Shown piece by piece: positions 1-6,793 of a stretch of DNA of 11,277 nucleotides. The DNA comes from Oscillospiraceae bacterium (GTDB lineage Bacteria > Bacillota > Clostridia > Oscillospirales > Oscillospiraceae): positions 2,075-13,351 of the forward strand of contig WRMX01000084.1 of NCBI GenBank assembly GCA_009776905.1, written 5' to 3'. The notes beneath the pieces were generated by a model. The model did not search any database, was not told the DNA's origin, and worked only from the letters and a program-made list of their open reading frames with translations. The position numbers and the translations under genes are program-made. Position 1 is the first letter of the stretch. The number at the start of each line of letters is the position of its first letter.

Positions 1-2012
1 GCGATGGCGAACGCGCTGTGCACTGCGCCCCGGATTTCCAGTTGGTCATAGCAATCGCCGACCAAGTACACCCTCGTGTTCGGGGCGGCAGAGCGGAACG
101 CTTGCGCCTCCTTGTCCAACCCTTTCATTCCGACGCAATACAGCACGGTATCTGCATTGATTTTTTTGCTCTCGCCCGTCGACAGATCCTTCACAGTCAC
201 CGCCTTATCGTCGATTTTTTCCACCTTATGGCACAAAAGCACGTCGACGTTGTAGTCCACAAGCTCCTGCCGGAGGTTCATGGCCCCGCCGATCAACATA
301 GACACGGACCCGCCAAGGTTCAGATCTTTCTCAATTTCGACCAGCGTGACGCTCTTCCCCTCCATGGCAAACCGGACAGCCGTCTGCACTCCGACAGCTC
401 CGCCGCCGATTATGACGAGCTTTTTGCCGACTTTCGCGCCCTCTTTCTCAGCGTCAGGAGCCCAGGATACGTGCGCCTTGTCGATGCCAGGGATGTTCGG
501 CTTGATAGGCTGCGCCCCGACAGCGACCAAAATCGCGTCATATCCCTCTTTCTTCAAGTCCTCGGGCTTCGCTTCCGTGTTCAAAAGCACCTTGGCCTTT
601 GTATGCACGGCCTGGTTCTGCAAATATGTGAGATACTGCTTGACGTCCGTCTTTCGCGGGTCGAGCACTGCGTTTCTCAGATTCCCGCCAATTTCGGCCT
701 CCTTCTCATAGAGCGTGACATCGTGGCCGCGCTCCACAAGCGTCTGCATGGCTTGGATACCTGCCGGCCCGCCGCCGATGACGGCCATCTTCTTCTTCTC
801 AGCGGCAAGCGGCACCCTATTTTCGGGGAACTTCTCCTCAATTCCGCGGATCGGATTCACAGAACACCTATGAAAATCAAAATTGCCGTATTTGTCCGCA
901 TAGAAGCACGCGCAGCGGATGCACGGCCGATGGTCGTATTCGCGCCCCTCCGCATATTTATGCGGCATGTCCGGATCCGCGATGAGCGCGCGCATATACG
1001 CGACGAAATCCGCAGTCCCGCTCGAAATGATCTCTTCCGCCTGCTCGATGTTCTTGATGGCACCGACGGTCGTCAGGCGAATGCCGGGGAAAGCCTTCTT
1101 GATCTCCCCCGCCCAATGGACGTTGTACATCTCCGGGTATGTGTACGGCAGATGCATCGGCCCCATGACCAGAGGCTCGCCCTGCGTGTCATGCAGCCCG
1201 CCCGAAACGTGGAAAATATCGACCTTGTCTTTCACGATGTCGATGAACTCCAGCGTATCTTTGAAATGCATGCGCCCTTCCCGATATTCGTCGGCGGAAA
1301 TGCGGTATTCAATGACAAAATCCTCGCCAACAGCCTGGCGCGTCGCATCGAGGACCTCCATCGCGAATCGCGCGCGGTTATGCGCAGAACCGCCATATTC
1401 GTCCTCGCGCCTGTTGAAATACGTGCTGAAAAACTGCGCCAGCATGTTCCCATGCGCCCCATGGAAAAGCACGGTGTCCATCCCGGCCTTTTTCGCGCGC
1501 AACGCCGCGTTCGCGTACTTCTGCACGGTCTCTTCGATCTTTGCCTTGCTCATCTCGCGCAAAGGCAAAGGATCGCGCCCCTGCAGTTTTGCGCGGACGC
1601 GCTCCGCCGCCGTGATGAGAGCGGATGGGGCAATCCCCTGCTCCCCTGCAATCGCGCCTTGCATGTTGCCCTGCGTCGCCCCGCAGTGGTTGATCTCCAG
1701 CTGCCCGTGCGCTCCGTAGAGCTTGCACATCGAGGCGAACGTGGACAGCGGAGGTATGCACGCGTCAAAACGCATATCAAGCTGCCCGCCCTCGTCGTTG
1801 CATTCCGTGAGGTCGATGGAGACGTTGCCGACATTGACGACGGCGGCCCCGCCCCTGGCATATGGCCTGAAATATTCGACAAACCTCGGCGTGACGAATC
1901 CGTTTTCATCGCCCGCGCCGCCGCATCCCGGTGGCGCGAATTGCAGTCTGTTCTTGTAGTAAATCCCCCTTATCTCGATAGGCTCGAACACATGCTTGAA
2001 TTTTGTACTCAT
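1..2012 (-). CDS. NADH:flavin oxidoreductase / 2,4-dienoyl-CoA reductase family enzyme (3' end outside the window)
   Basis: The minus strand is open from the ATG at 2012-2010 to the window edge (670 residues), so the C-terminus is missing; the family is usually about 640-680 residues, so little is lost. Residues 1-390 form an old-yellow-enzyme FMN barrel: APPG near 27, INHCGA near 107, HGAHGNMLAQFFS at 184-196, NRREDEYGGS at 200-209 and LIADP near 343. Cysteines 364, 367, 369 and 383 form the iron-sulfur motif, with an unusual position for the third. Dinucleotide-binding motifs follow, VIGGGPAG at 411-418 and VIIGGGAVG at 533-541, as expected for FAD and NAD(P)H. The family reduces C=C bonds of enoyl-CoAs, enones or steroids; the substrate cannot be read from sequence. 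The start is supported by GGAGGG at 2019-2024, six bases upstream. It follows the short-chain dehydrogenase on the same strand, so a shared pathway is likely. The long plus-strand ORF over this region is its antisense shadow. Confidence 0.93.
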   Translation of the reverse strand, partial: MSTKFKHVFEPIEIRGIYYKNRLQFAPPGCGGAGDENGFVTPRFVEYFRPYARGGAAVVNVGNVSIDLTECNDEGGQLDMRFDACIPPLSTFASMCKLYGAHGQLEINHCGATQGNMQGAIAGEQGIAPSALITAAERVRAKLQGRDPLPLREMSKAKIEETVQKYANAALRAKKAGMDTVLFHGAHGNMLAQFFSTYFNRREDEYGGSAHNRARFAMEVLDATRQAVGEDFVIEYRISADEYREGRMHFKDTLEFIDIVKDKVDIFHVSGGLHDTQGEPLVMGPMHLPYTYPEMYNVHWAGEIKKAFPGIRLTTVGAIKNIEQAEEIISSGTADFVAYMRALIADPDMPHKYAEGREYDHRPCIRCACFYADKYGNFDFHRCSVNPIRGIEEKFPENRVPLAAEKKKMAVIGGGPAGIQAMQTLVERGHDVTLYEKEAEIGGNLRNAVLDPRKTDVKQYLTYLQNQAVHTKAKVLLNTEAKPEDLKKEGYDAILVAVGAQPIKPNIPGIDKAHVSWAPDAEKEGAKVGKKLVIIGGGAVGVQTAVRFAMEGKSVTLVEIEKDLNLGGSVSMLIGGAMNLRQELVDYNVDVLLCHKVEKIDDKAVTVKDLSTGESKKINADTVLYCVGMKGLDKEAQAFRSAAPNTRVYLVGDCYDQLEIRGAVHSAFAI

Positions 2013-2024
2013 TGTCAACCCTCC

Positions 2025-2079
2025 AAAAAAATGATGTTGCTGCGATTATATCGCATCAGCGACAAAATCGCAACAACAT
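2025..2079 (-). terminator. Terminator-like / attenuator-like hairpin between the dehydrogenase and the flavoenzyme
   Basis: Read on the minus strand, bases 2079-2067 pair with 2046-2034 in a continuous 13-bp stem with one U-G wobble and a 20-base loop. CA and then seven U (2031-2025) follow. The ribosome binding site of the flavoenzyme gene (2019-2024) comes directly after the U tract. Two smaller hairpins compete for the same bases: 2071-2067 with 2063-2059, and the perfect 2055-2050 with 2046-2041, each with a 3-base loop. The stem is not very GC-rich, so termination strength is uncertain. At DNA level the repeated TGCGAT/ATCGCA hexamers (2041, 2050, 2067) could instead be a repressor operator. 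Confidence 0.5.
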
Positions 2080-2149
2080 GATTTCTGATTGCAGCGTGAT
2101 TTCCAGTGACAGCTTAGGCCGCGTTGAGTGGTGAACTCGCTGTCCTTCT

Positions 2150-2956
2150 TCAATGTGGGTTTGCTGCACCAATGCTCGCATCTACGATGGAGGTGCCCGA
2201 ATCGACCATCAGCACGGCTCCTGTCAACGTGGTCGACTCGTCGCTTGCCAGAAACACGCAAGCTTGCGCTATTTCATCCGTTGGAACCGGACGCTTTATC
2301 GGACTCATCCTCATCATGTTCGCGACCGCTTCATCGAAGCTTATGCCCTGTTCCTTGCTTGTGTTCTCTGCCATGCGATCTACAAACCCGGTATGCGTCA
2401 ATCCGGGGCATATGACATTGCTGCGAATTTTGTCTTTGCCATAATCCATCGCGACGGACTGCGCTAGTCCGATCAGCGCTTCTTTAGACGTGCAGTATGA
2501 AACAGCCTGCGGTATGCGGCGCACGCCGGCCAGCGACGAAATGCTGACTATGGACCCTCCCCCCGCTTTTATCATGTGCGGGATGACGGCGCGCATCAAA
2601 TATAACGGTCCATAAACATTTGTCGCCATGACATCCATAAACTCATCAATATCCGCATCCAAAGCTCCACCCCGGCGCGCAATGCCCGCGTCATTTACCA
2701 GAATATCGATTTTGCCGCCAAACTTAAGCGCCGCTTCCGTAATAGACACCGCATCCTCGATTTTGCGCACATCTGACGGGTACGGCAATACGCTGCCTTC
2801 CGGGCATGATGCCGCCGTTTCCTCGAGGTTTTCCTTTCGCCTCCCGCAAATAATAATTTTCGCTCCTTCCGCAGCGAATCGCTTTGCGATCGCAGCTCCG
2901 ATGCCACTGCCTGCTCCCGTAATTATCGCGACTTTTCCATTTAAACGATCTGCCAT
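2150..2956 (-). CDS. Classical short-chain dehydrogenase/reductase (SDR), probably NADP(H)-dependent
   Basis: The 268-residue protein has the length and motifs of a classical SDR oxidoreductase. It shows the Rossmann motif TGAGSGIG at 13-20, NDAG at 88-91 (usually NNAG), N113, and the catalytic S141, Y154 and K158 (YCTSK), followed by the PG motif at 184-185. Arg39 and Arg40 follow the second beta strand where an NAD-specific enzyme would carry an acidic residue, which suggests NADP(H). Such cytoplasmic enzymes interconvert alcohols and ketones (3-oxoacyl-ACP, hydroxysteroids, sugars, cyclic alcohols); I cannot choose the substrate. The ATG at 2956-2954 has an AGAGGG-type ribosome binding site about 7 bases upstream. 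The gene lies 84 bases after the second methyltransferase with no clear terminator between them, so read-through from the restriction-modification operon is possible; only a weak -10 (CATAAT) is seen in the gap. It precedes the flavoenzyme by 137 bases. Confidence 0.93.
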   Translation of the reverse strand: MADRLNGKVAIITGAGSGIGAAIAKRFAAEGAKIIICGRRKENLEETAASCPEGSVLPYPSDVRKIEDAVSITEAALKFGGKIDILVNDAGIARRGGALDADIDEFMDVMATNVYGPLYLMRAVIPHMIKAGGGSIVSISSLAGVRRIPQAVSYCTSKEALIGLAQSVAMDYGKDKIRSNVICPGLTHTGFVDRMAENTSKEQGISFDEAVANMMRMSPIKRPVPTDEIAQACVFLASDESTTLTGAVLMVDSGTSIVDASIGAANPH

Positions 2957-3040
2957 ATCTCTGCCCTCTTTCTGTCAAATTATGTGTATATGAAAACTAT
3001 GAACGCTTCCTGGTAGCTTACGTACTTATCATCCATGCCC

Positions 3041-4006
3041 TCAATCTCCGATCACGTTCAGCACACTCTTGGCTATATGCCAGAACATAACCGGCGCGAT
3101 AGCATTCCCGATTTGACGATATGCATCTGCTTCACTGCCCGCAAATGTAAAAGAATCAGGAAAAGACTGGATTCGTGCGGCTTCTCTCGGCGTGAAACGG
3201 CGGTACAGCTCTTTGGTAGGATCAACAAGCAGAACGGGGTCGCGCGAATTCAAGCTCACCTTTGCAAGGTGGCTCGTCACCGTCAAGCAAGGCTCGTCAA
3301 GGCACTGCGCAAGCCCTCTTTTCATATTTGCCTTTGCATTTTTCATCCCCTGCACCGCTCTTTCCGAGAAGTAATACTTTTTGTCGGCGATGGCAAGCTC
3401 CCTAACAGCGACGGATAGAGGCACCCGATTGTTTGCCGTGACCGGCAATGGAAATGAAAACACTTTATCGATATCTTTTCGCACGCATACCATGATAATT
3501 CTTTCCCTGCGTTGCGGAACCTCATAATCTGCAGCGTTCATTAAAGCCGTCGATACAACATACCCTGATTCCTCAAACGCGCTTATTATTTTTTTGATTA
3601 TTGTCCCATGATGCAGCGTCATCAGGCCTTTGACATTCTCAGCAACTATCACCTTTGGCTGTTTTGCTTTGACGATCCTGACCATTTCTTGATATAAGTT
3701 TGCTCGATCGTCAAAAGGATCTTTTGTTGGGTTAACTGTGCTAAAAGATTGACACGGAAAGCCTCCAATGAGCATGTCATGCTCTGGTATGCTATCCTCG
3801 TGAATATCGCGAATATCGGAAACAACAACATTCTCACATTTAAGATTGAGTTTATGCGTATCAAGAGCCTTTCTGTCGATATCAAGAGCATATACTAATT
3901 CATACGGAAGATTGGCATACCCTTTATTATTATATGAAAAACCTCCAAGCAAGCCGCATTCTGCTCCTCCGCAGCCCGCAAAAAGTGAAACAACCTTATA
4001 TATCAT
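3041..4006 (-). CDS. DNA (cytosine-5-)-methyltransferase, last gene of the restriction-modification operon (M1)
   Basis: The 321-residue protein transfers a methyl group from S-adenosylmethionine to C5 of cytosine. It carries the conserved motifs in order: motif I SLFAGCGG (7-14, AdoMet binding), motif IV GGFPCQSFS (81-89, nucleophile Cys85), motif VI ENV (123-125), motif VIII QRRER (165-169), and motifs IX-X around FTPREAARIQSFPD (271-284) and RQIGNAIAP (297-305). The target-recognition region between motifs VIII and IX is short, roughly residues 185-265, so it probably reads a short site. Its ATG overlaps the nuclease stop codon in an ATGA, and AGGAGG lies 7 bases upstream, so translation is coupled to the nuclease. 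Its sequence differs clearly from the first methyltransferase (FAGCGGAECGL versus FCGCGGFSLGF), so it is not a recent duplicate. It is AT-richer than the flanking genes. It probably protects one strand or one half of the target site. Confidence 0.96.
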   Translation of the reverse strand: MIYKVVSLFAGCGGAECGLLGGFSYNNKGYANLPYELVYALDIDRKALDTHKLNLKCENVVVSDIRDIHEDSIPEHDMLIGGFPCQSFSTVNPTKDPFDDRANLYQEMVRIVKAKQPKVIVAENVKGLMTLHHGTIIKKIISAFEESGYVVSTALMNAADYEVPQRRERIIMVCVRKDIDKVFSFPLPVTANNRVPLSVAVRELAIADKKYYFSERAVQGMKNAKANMKRGLAQCLDEPCLTVTSHLAKVSLNSRDPVLLVDPTKELYRRFTPREAARIQSFPDSFTFAGSEADAYRQIGNAIAPVMFWHIAKSVLNVIGD

Positions 4007-5394
4007 GCTTGGTCCTCCTGCCGGATAATCTCGTCAACAGCATTTAATGAATAATCGATTCGATATGTCAGCGGTGTTGCTCGTATCAATTCATCCGCGC
4101 ATTTTTTTGCAATATTTGTCAGAATAATAACAGTGATAGAATTTCTAGATAAGAATACTCGGTAAATTGAGTAAAACTCATTGTGTTGATGGAATGCAAT
4201 CCACTCATTACGCGTTATATTGAGCGTGTCTCTCCAGTTGTCATCATTTATATTCGGCGCTGTCACACGTTTTGTTGACTTAACCTCAATGTATTTTACA
4301 TATTCGGCCATATCGCCTGGAACAGCCACTACAGACTGAATATCATATCCCAGGCCGCGAGTCTTTCCAAAGTAAATCACTTTTTTTGTAAGACGAGGAT
4401 TAAACAGCATCACGCGTCTTTTCTCACATTCATATACAAACCGTTCCCCTTCATCCCCAATCTGTACTGTACTCTCTTTTCCGTGCATCACCGCCTCGGA
4501 TGGACTTGGCAATGCCATTGGTACACCCAGAGCCTCTGCGGTTGTATCAAATGAGTTGGCATAATCAGATAGACGAGAATAATAGTAGTTCCAGTCTGCA
4601 TAGAACGATTTACGACCTTTTGCTTTATCGAGTTCATACGAGTACACATCGAACTCGGGTTTATATGAATATTCCCGCGAGAAAAGATTAATAGTTTCCA
4701 GTTCAGGCAGATATAAGCACACCTCCTGCTTGTTGATCACAACAAGGTTCGCCAGTTCAAGCAAATTAAGCTGCTCGTTGATATGTTGCATCGAACGGGA
4801 GCCGCTGCCAACGTCGCTTGTTATGCCCCTCTGCCTATTAGCAATAATCTCGTCAATAACTTCCAGAGGGTTTGCTCTCCCTTGTAGAACATCGAGAGAG
4901 TTGAGGATATAATAACCAATTTCTTTTTTGGTGAGAATTATGTTGTTGACTGCGGCCAGTTGCATGACTTTAAGTATAAAAGGAAATTGCCGAATGCTGA
5001 TGTTATTATTCACACGATCCCTTACCGTTTTTATTGCTTGGCTGCCATTTGGAAACTGCATCTTATAACAAATGTCCTTGAAAAATGCAGGGGTATCATT
5101 ATCTGCCAGCAGTTTTGTTGTACGCTCGGACGTATACACAACATCATCCAACGACGTATAATACATGCCAAATAACTTACCGGCGATTTCGGTTCTATGG
5201 TTGTCGATTCGCTTCTTTGTGTTACTGGTGATCACGTTGCTGAAAGCTTTATTGAATTCCTCCTTGAAAACAATTTTGTTACATGGACAGATGTTATCAA
5301 TAATCTTTGCATATGTCAGAAGCAAAGAGTCAAGTTCTTTTTGCGCTTTGCCTCTGATTATCGTGCAACGAAATTGTTTTGTATGATCATACAT
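4003..5394 (-). CDS. Putative restriction endonuclease with C-terminal DUF3883-like PD-(D/E)XK nuclease domain
   Basis: The 463-residue protein lies between two cytosine methyltransferases, the usual place for the restriction subunit. Residues 311-425 resemble DUF3883 (the domain of protein NO VEIN), a PD-(D/E)XK-type nuclease fold. There is an acidic helix GDEGERFV (313-320), then GLGYDIQS with Asp351, then IEVKST with Glu370 and Lys372, then the ITRNEW segment (393-398) and a beta strand YSIYRVFLS (408-416). Asp351, Glu370 and Lys372 are the inferred catalytic residues. Residues 150-230 look like a winged helix ending in a beta hairpin, a possible DNA-recognition part; residues 1-150 are helical and unrecognised. 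I chose the ATG at 5394 because it lies 7 bases after the stop of the upstream gene. The reading frame is open further upstream to 5574, but that extension would overlap the methyltransferase by 170 bases. The candidate ribosome binding site, GGGGT in the upstream gene's last codons, is weak. The function is inferred from the domain plus context; the cleavage site is unknown. Confidence 0.85.
   Translation of the reverse strand: MYDHTKQFRCTIIRGKAQKELDSLLLTYAKIIDNICPCNKIVFKEEFNKAFSNVITSNTKKRIDNHRTEIAGKLFGMYYTSLDDVVYTSERTTKLLADNDTPAFFKDICYKMQFPNGSQAIKTVRDRVNNNISIRQFPFILKVMQLAAVNNIILTKKEIGYYILNSLDVLQGRANPLEVIDEIIANRQRGITSDVGSGSRSMQHINEQLNLLELANLVVINKQEVCLYLPELETINLFSREYSYKPEFDVYSYELDKAKGRKSFYADWNYYYSRLSDYANSFDTTAEALGVPMALPSPSEAVMHGKESTVQIGDEGERFVYECEKRRVMLFNPRLTKKVIYFGKTRGLGYDIQSVVAVPGDMAEYVKYIEVKSTKRVTAPNINDDNWRDTLNITRNEWIAFHQHNEFYSIYRVFLSRNSITVIILTNIAKKCADELIRATPLTYRIDYSLNAVDEIIRQEDQA
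4014..4019 (-). promoter_or_regulatory. Ribosome binding site of the second methyltransferase, inside the nuclease coding region
   Basis: On the minus strand this reads AGGAGG, a perfect Shine-Dalgarno, 7 bases before the ATG at 4006. It lies within the last codons of the nuclease gene, and the ATG overlaps the nuclease TGA. The arrangement allows both re-initiation after the nuclease and independent initiation. Confidence 0.85.
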
Positions 5395-5401
5395 AAACAG
5401 A

Positions 5402-6496
5402 TTACCCCATTTCGAGAATTTTAACCGCTTCGCGCGCAATGGCCTCCGCGAGAATTGGCGGGACGGCGTTGCCAACCTGTCTGAGCTGGCTAGTCTTGAT
5501 ACCGGAAAATTCAAATAAATCAGGAAATGATTGAATCCTTGCAGATTCGCGAACAGTCGGCACTCTGTTGGCACGATAATGAAAATGATGGTTATGCCCG
5601 GTATCTATGGTAAAGCAAGGTTTATTACTGTCCATTCGCGTCCAAGCAATGTTGACCTTTCTCGTATTCCATAAATCAGGTGGCAACGACTTGTAGTTGC
5701 AACCATCCGGAACCATTGCAATGATTTCCTTAGTGCGCTCGGAATGAAGCGTAACAGAATGATTGCGTAATCTTGTGCTGCCGGCGCGCATTAATACCTG
5801 ATATTCCGTTGATGCCGGCAAGCCATAATCAATGTCTTCACCAAGAACAATGTCATCCGGCACAAAATCCAAATCAGAAATTGCATCTTTACAGGTGATC
5901 ATTTGCGTTTCAATACCATTTTCAATGTCATGGCAAGGGAAGGTGAACTCTTGCGTATGCTTGACTTTGTACTTGCTTATGCCTACGATAAATACGCGAC
6001 GCCGATGCTGTGGCACCCCATATCTATCTGCAGAAAGAATCTGATACGAAACTCCATATCCAAGCGCAGAAAAATCGCCGATGATGCGTTCCATAACCTT
6101 TCCGTCAAAAAGGCGCACAATCCCTGGAACATTCTCCATAATAAAGATTTTTGGCCTAATAGCACCAACGAGCGTCACAAAAGATTTGTATAAAGCATTG
6201 CGTGGATCATCTTCCTTTCGCTTTCCGGAAACAGAAAAACCTTGGCAAGGAGGTCCGCCTATAACCACATCAATTTCATTACATGAAATATCAAGCAAGT
6301 TTTCGACCAAATTGCTTGATACTTCATCAATATCAATGTTAAGCGCCAGCGCTTCAGGAAAATTACGCTTGAAAGTATCAATCGCATCGCTCCAAAGATC
6401 GATGCCCAGTTTAATGTTGAACCCGGCATTGCGGAAACCAAGTGAAAACCCGCCGCAGCCGCAAAATAGATCGATTATGTTATAATTTCCTGCCAT
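5402..6496 (-). CDS. DNA (cytosine-5-)-methyltransferase, first gene of the restriction-modification operon (M2)
   Basis: With the ATG at 6496 this is a 364-residue C5-cytosine methyltransferase. It has motif I IIDLFCGCGGFSLGF (7-21), motif IV GGPPCQGFS (80-88, nucleophile Cys84), motif VI ENV (121-123), motif VIII QHRRR (163-167), and motifs IX-X at RVPTVRESARIQSFPD (311-326) and RQVGNAVPP (339-347). The variable target-recognition part, about residues 180-310, is roughly 130 residues, larger than in the other methyltransferase, so a different recognition half is likely. The frame is open for 18 more codons, but GGAGGGG at 6510-6504 lies 7 bases before the inner ATG and coincides with that extension, so 6496 is the start. 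Being first in the operon would let protection appear before cleavage. No controller (C) gene is seen upstream. The gene is AT-richer than the flanks. Confidence 0.96.
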   Translation of the reverse strand: MAGNYNIIDLFCGCGGFSLGFRNAGFNIKLGIDLWSDAIDTFKRNFPEALALNIDIDEVSSNLVENLLDISCNEIDVVIGGPPCQGFSVSGKRKEDDPRNALYKSFVTLVGAIRPKIFIMENVPGIVRLFDGKVMERIIGDFSALGYGVSYQILSADRYGVPQHRRRVFIVGISKYKVKHTQEFTFPCHDIENGIETQMITCKDAISDLDFVPDDIVLGEDIDYGLPASTEYQVLMRAGSTRLRNHSVTLHSERTKEIIAMVPDGCNYKSLPPDLWNTRKVNIAWTRMDSNKPCFTIDTGHNHHFHYRANRVPTVRESARIQSFPDLFEFSGIKTSQLRQVGNAVPPILAEAIAREAVKILEMG

Positions 6497-6503
6497 TACG
6501 CAG

Positions 6504-6510
6504 CCCCTCC
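6504..6510 (-). promoter_or_regulatory. Ribosome binding site that fixes the start of the first methyltransferase
   Basis: The minus strand reads GGAGGGG, 7 bases upstream of the ATG at 6496. The alternative upstream ATG at 6550 has no comparable site and would place this sequence inside the coding region. Confidence 0.8.
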
Positions 6511-6531
6511 AACTCCTGCACTTCCACTCCG

Positions 6532-6560
6532 ACAATACCACATAAAACACAAATAATCAA
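6532..6560 (-). promoter_or_regulatory. Candidate sigma-70-type promoter of the restriction-modification operon
   Basis: On the minus strand TTGATT (6560-6555) is followed after exactly 17 bases by TATTGT (6537-6532). Both boxes match consensus at 4 of 6 positions. The predicted transcript would begin near 6525 and give a leader of about 30 bases containing the GGAGGGG site. It is found by eye only, in an AT-rich stretch where such matches are frequent. Confidence 0.35.
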
Positions 6561-6570
6561 GCACAAGCCA

Positions 6571-6619
6571 ATTATATTTCGTAAGATGTCCAATAAAACG
6601 GTCTCTTAAAATTAATTTT
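6571..6619 (-). promoter_or_regulatory. Alternative promoter: perfect TATAAT with AT-rich palindrome upstream
   Basis: The minus strand has a perfect TATAAT at 6576-6571, with only weak -35 matches 16-17 bases upstream. About 31 bases further upstream is a perfect 12-bp palindrome, AAAATTAATTTT (6608-6619), placed where an UP element or an operator could act. Either this or the promoter at 6532-6560 could drive the operon. Confidence 0.3.
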
Positions 6620-6704
6620 CTATTTTGGCTGCACAAAGCTATTTGTGAGAGAATTTTTATTATTGACCTTGAAGCTACTTGAACCATTATTGTATATATT
6701 ATAT

Positions 6705-6728
6705 TCGCTCGATAGTACCATCGAGCGA
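6705..6728. repeat. Perfect 9-bp inverted repeat (operator or hairpin)
   Basis: TCGCTCGAT at 6705-6713 is the exact reverse complement of ATCGAGCGA at 6720-6728, with a 6-base loop. It has no T tract on either strand, which argues against a simple terminator. On the minus strand a TATAAT-like box follows immediately, and on the plus strand an AT-rich promoter-like stretch precedes it, so an operator between divergent transcripts is possible. Confidence 0.6.
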
Positions 6729-6743
6729 GAACGTAACCAATAT

Positions 6744-6793
6744 TTTGGAGCTTGCGGCCGTGTTCAGGACATAGACTCCAAACTCCCGGCTGC
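6744..6793 (+). ncRNA. Possible H-type RNA pseudoknot in the leader of a small ORF
   Basis: TTTGGAG (6744-6750) is exactly complementary to CTCCAAA (6776-6782). Inside that loop, GCGGCCG (6754-6760) can pair along all seven bases, with one G-U, with CGGCTGC (6787-6793) lying beyond the first stem. This crossing arrangement is the topology of an H-type pseudoknot, with linkers of 3, 15 and 4 bases. It ends 10 bases before the AGGGGG ribosome binding site of the small ORF at 6816. I do not recognise it as a known riboswitch class. Confidence 0.3.

Noticed and set aside
919..1719. 266-codon plus-strand open frame, plus shorter minus-strand frames between 857 and 1909
   Set aside because: They lie in other frames of the flavoenzyme gene, have no recognisable domain and no supporting ribosome binding site.
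18..2081. 687-codon plus-strand open frame
   Set aside because: It is antisense to the flavoenzyme, whose minus-strand translation shows clear old-yellow-enzyme, iron-sulfur and dinucleotide-binding motifs. The long antisense frame results from GC-rich codon bias.
2957..3040. Terminator after the last methyltransferase gene
   Set aside because: Only short palindromes around TACGTA are present, with no stem followed by a T run, so no terminator is called and read-through into the dehydrogenase gene stays possible.
3041..6496. vsr mismatch endonuclease or transposase within or beside the restriction-modification operon
   Set aside because: All coding space is used by the three genes and no other frame shows such motifs.
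6497..6550. 18-codon N-terminal extension of the first methyltransferase (ATG at 6550)
   Set aside because: The GGAGGGG ribosome binding site before the ATG at 6496 falls inside the extension, and motif I begins normally a few residues after Met 6496.
6496..6687. 63-codon minus-strand ORF whose stop overlaps the methyltransferase start (TAATG)
   Set aside because: I checked it as a possible controller protein. It has no helix-turn-helix, no ribosome binding site before its ATG, and its end is simply the ribosome-binding region of the methyltransferase read in another frame. A leaderless gene cannot be fully excluded.
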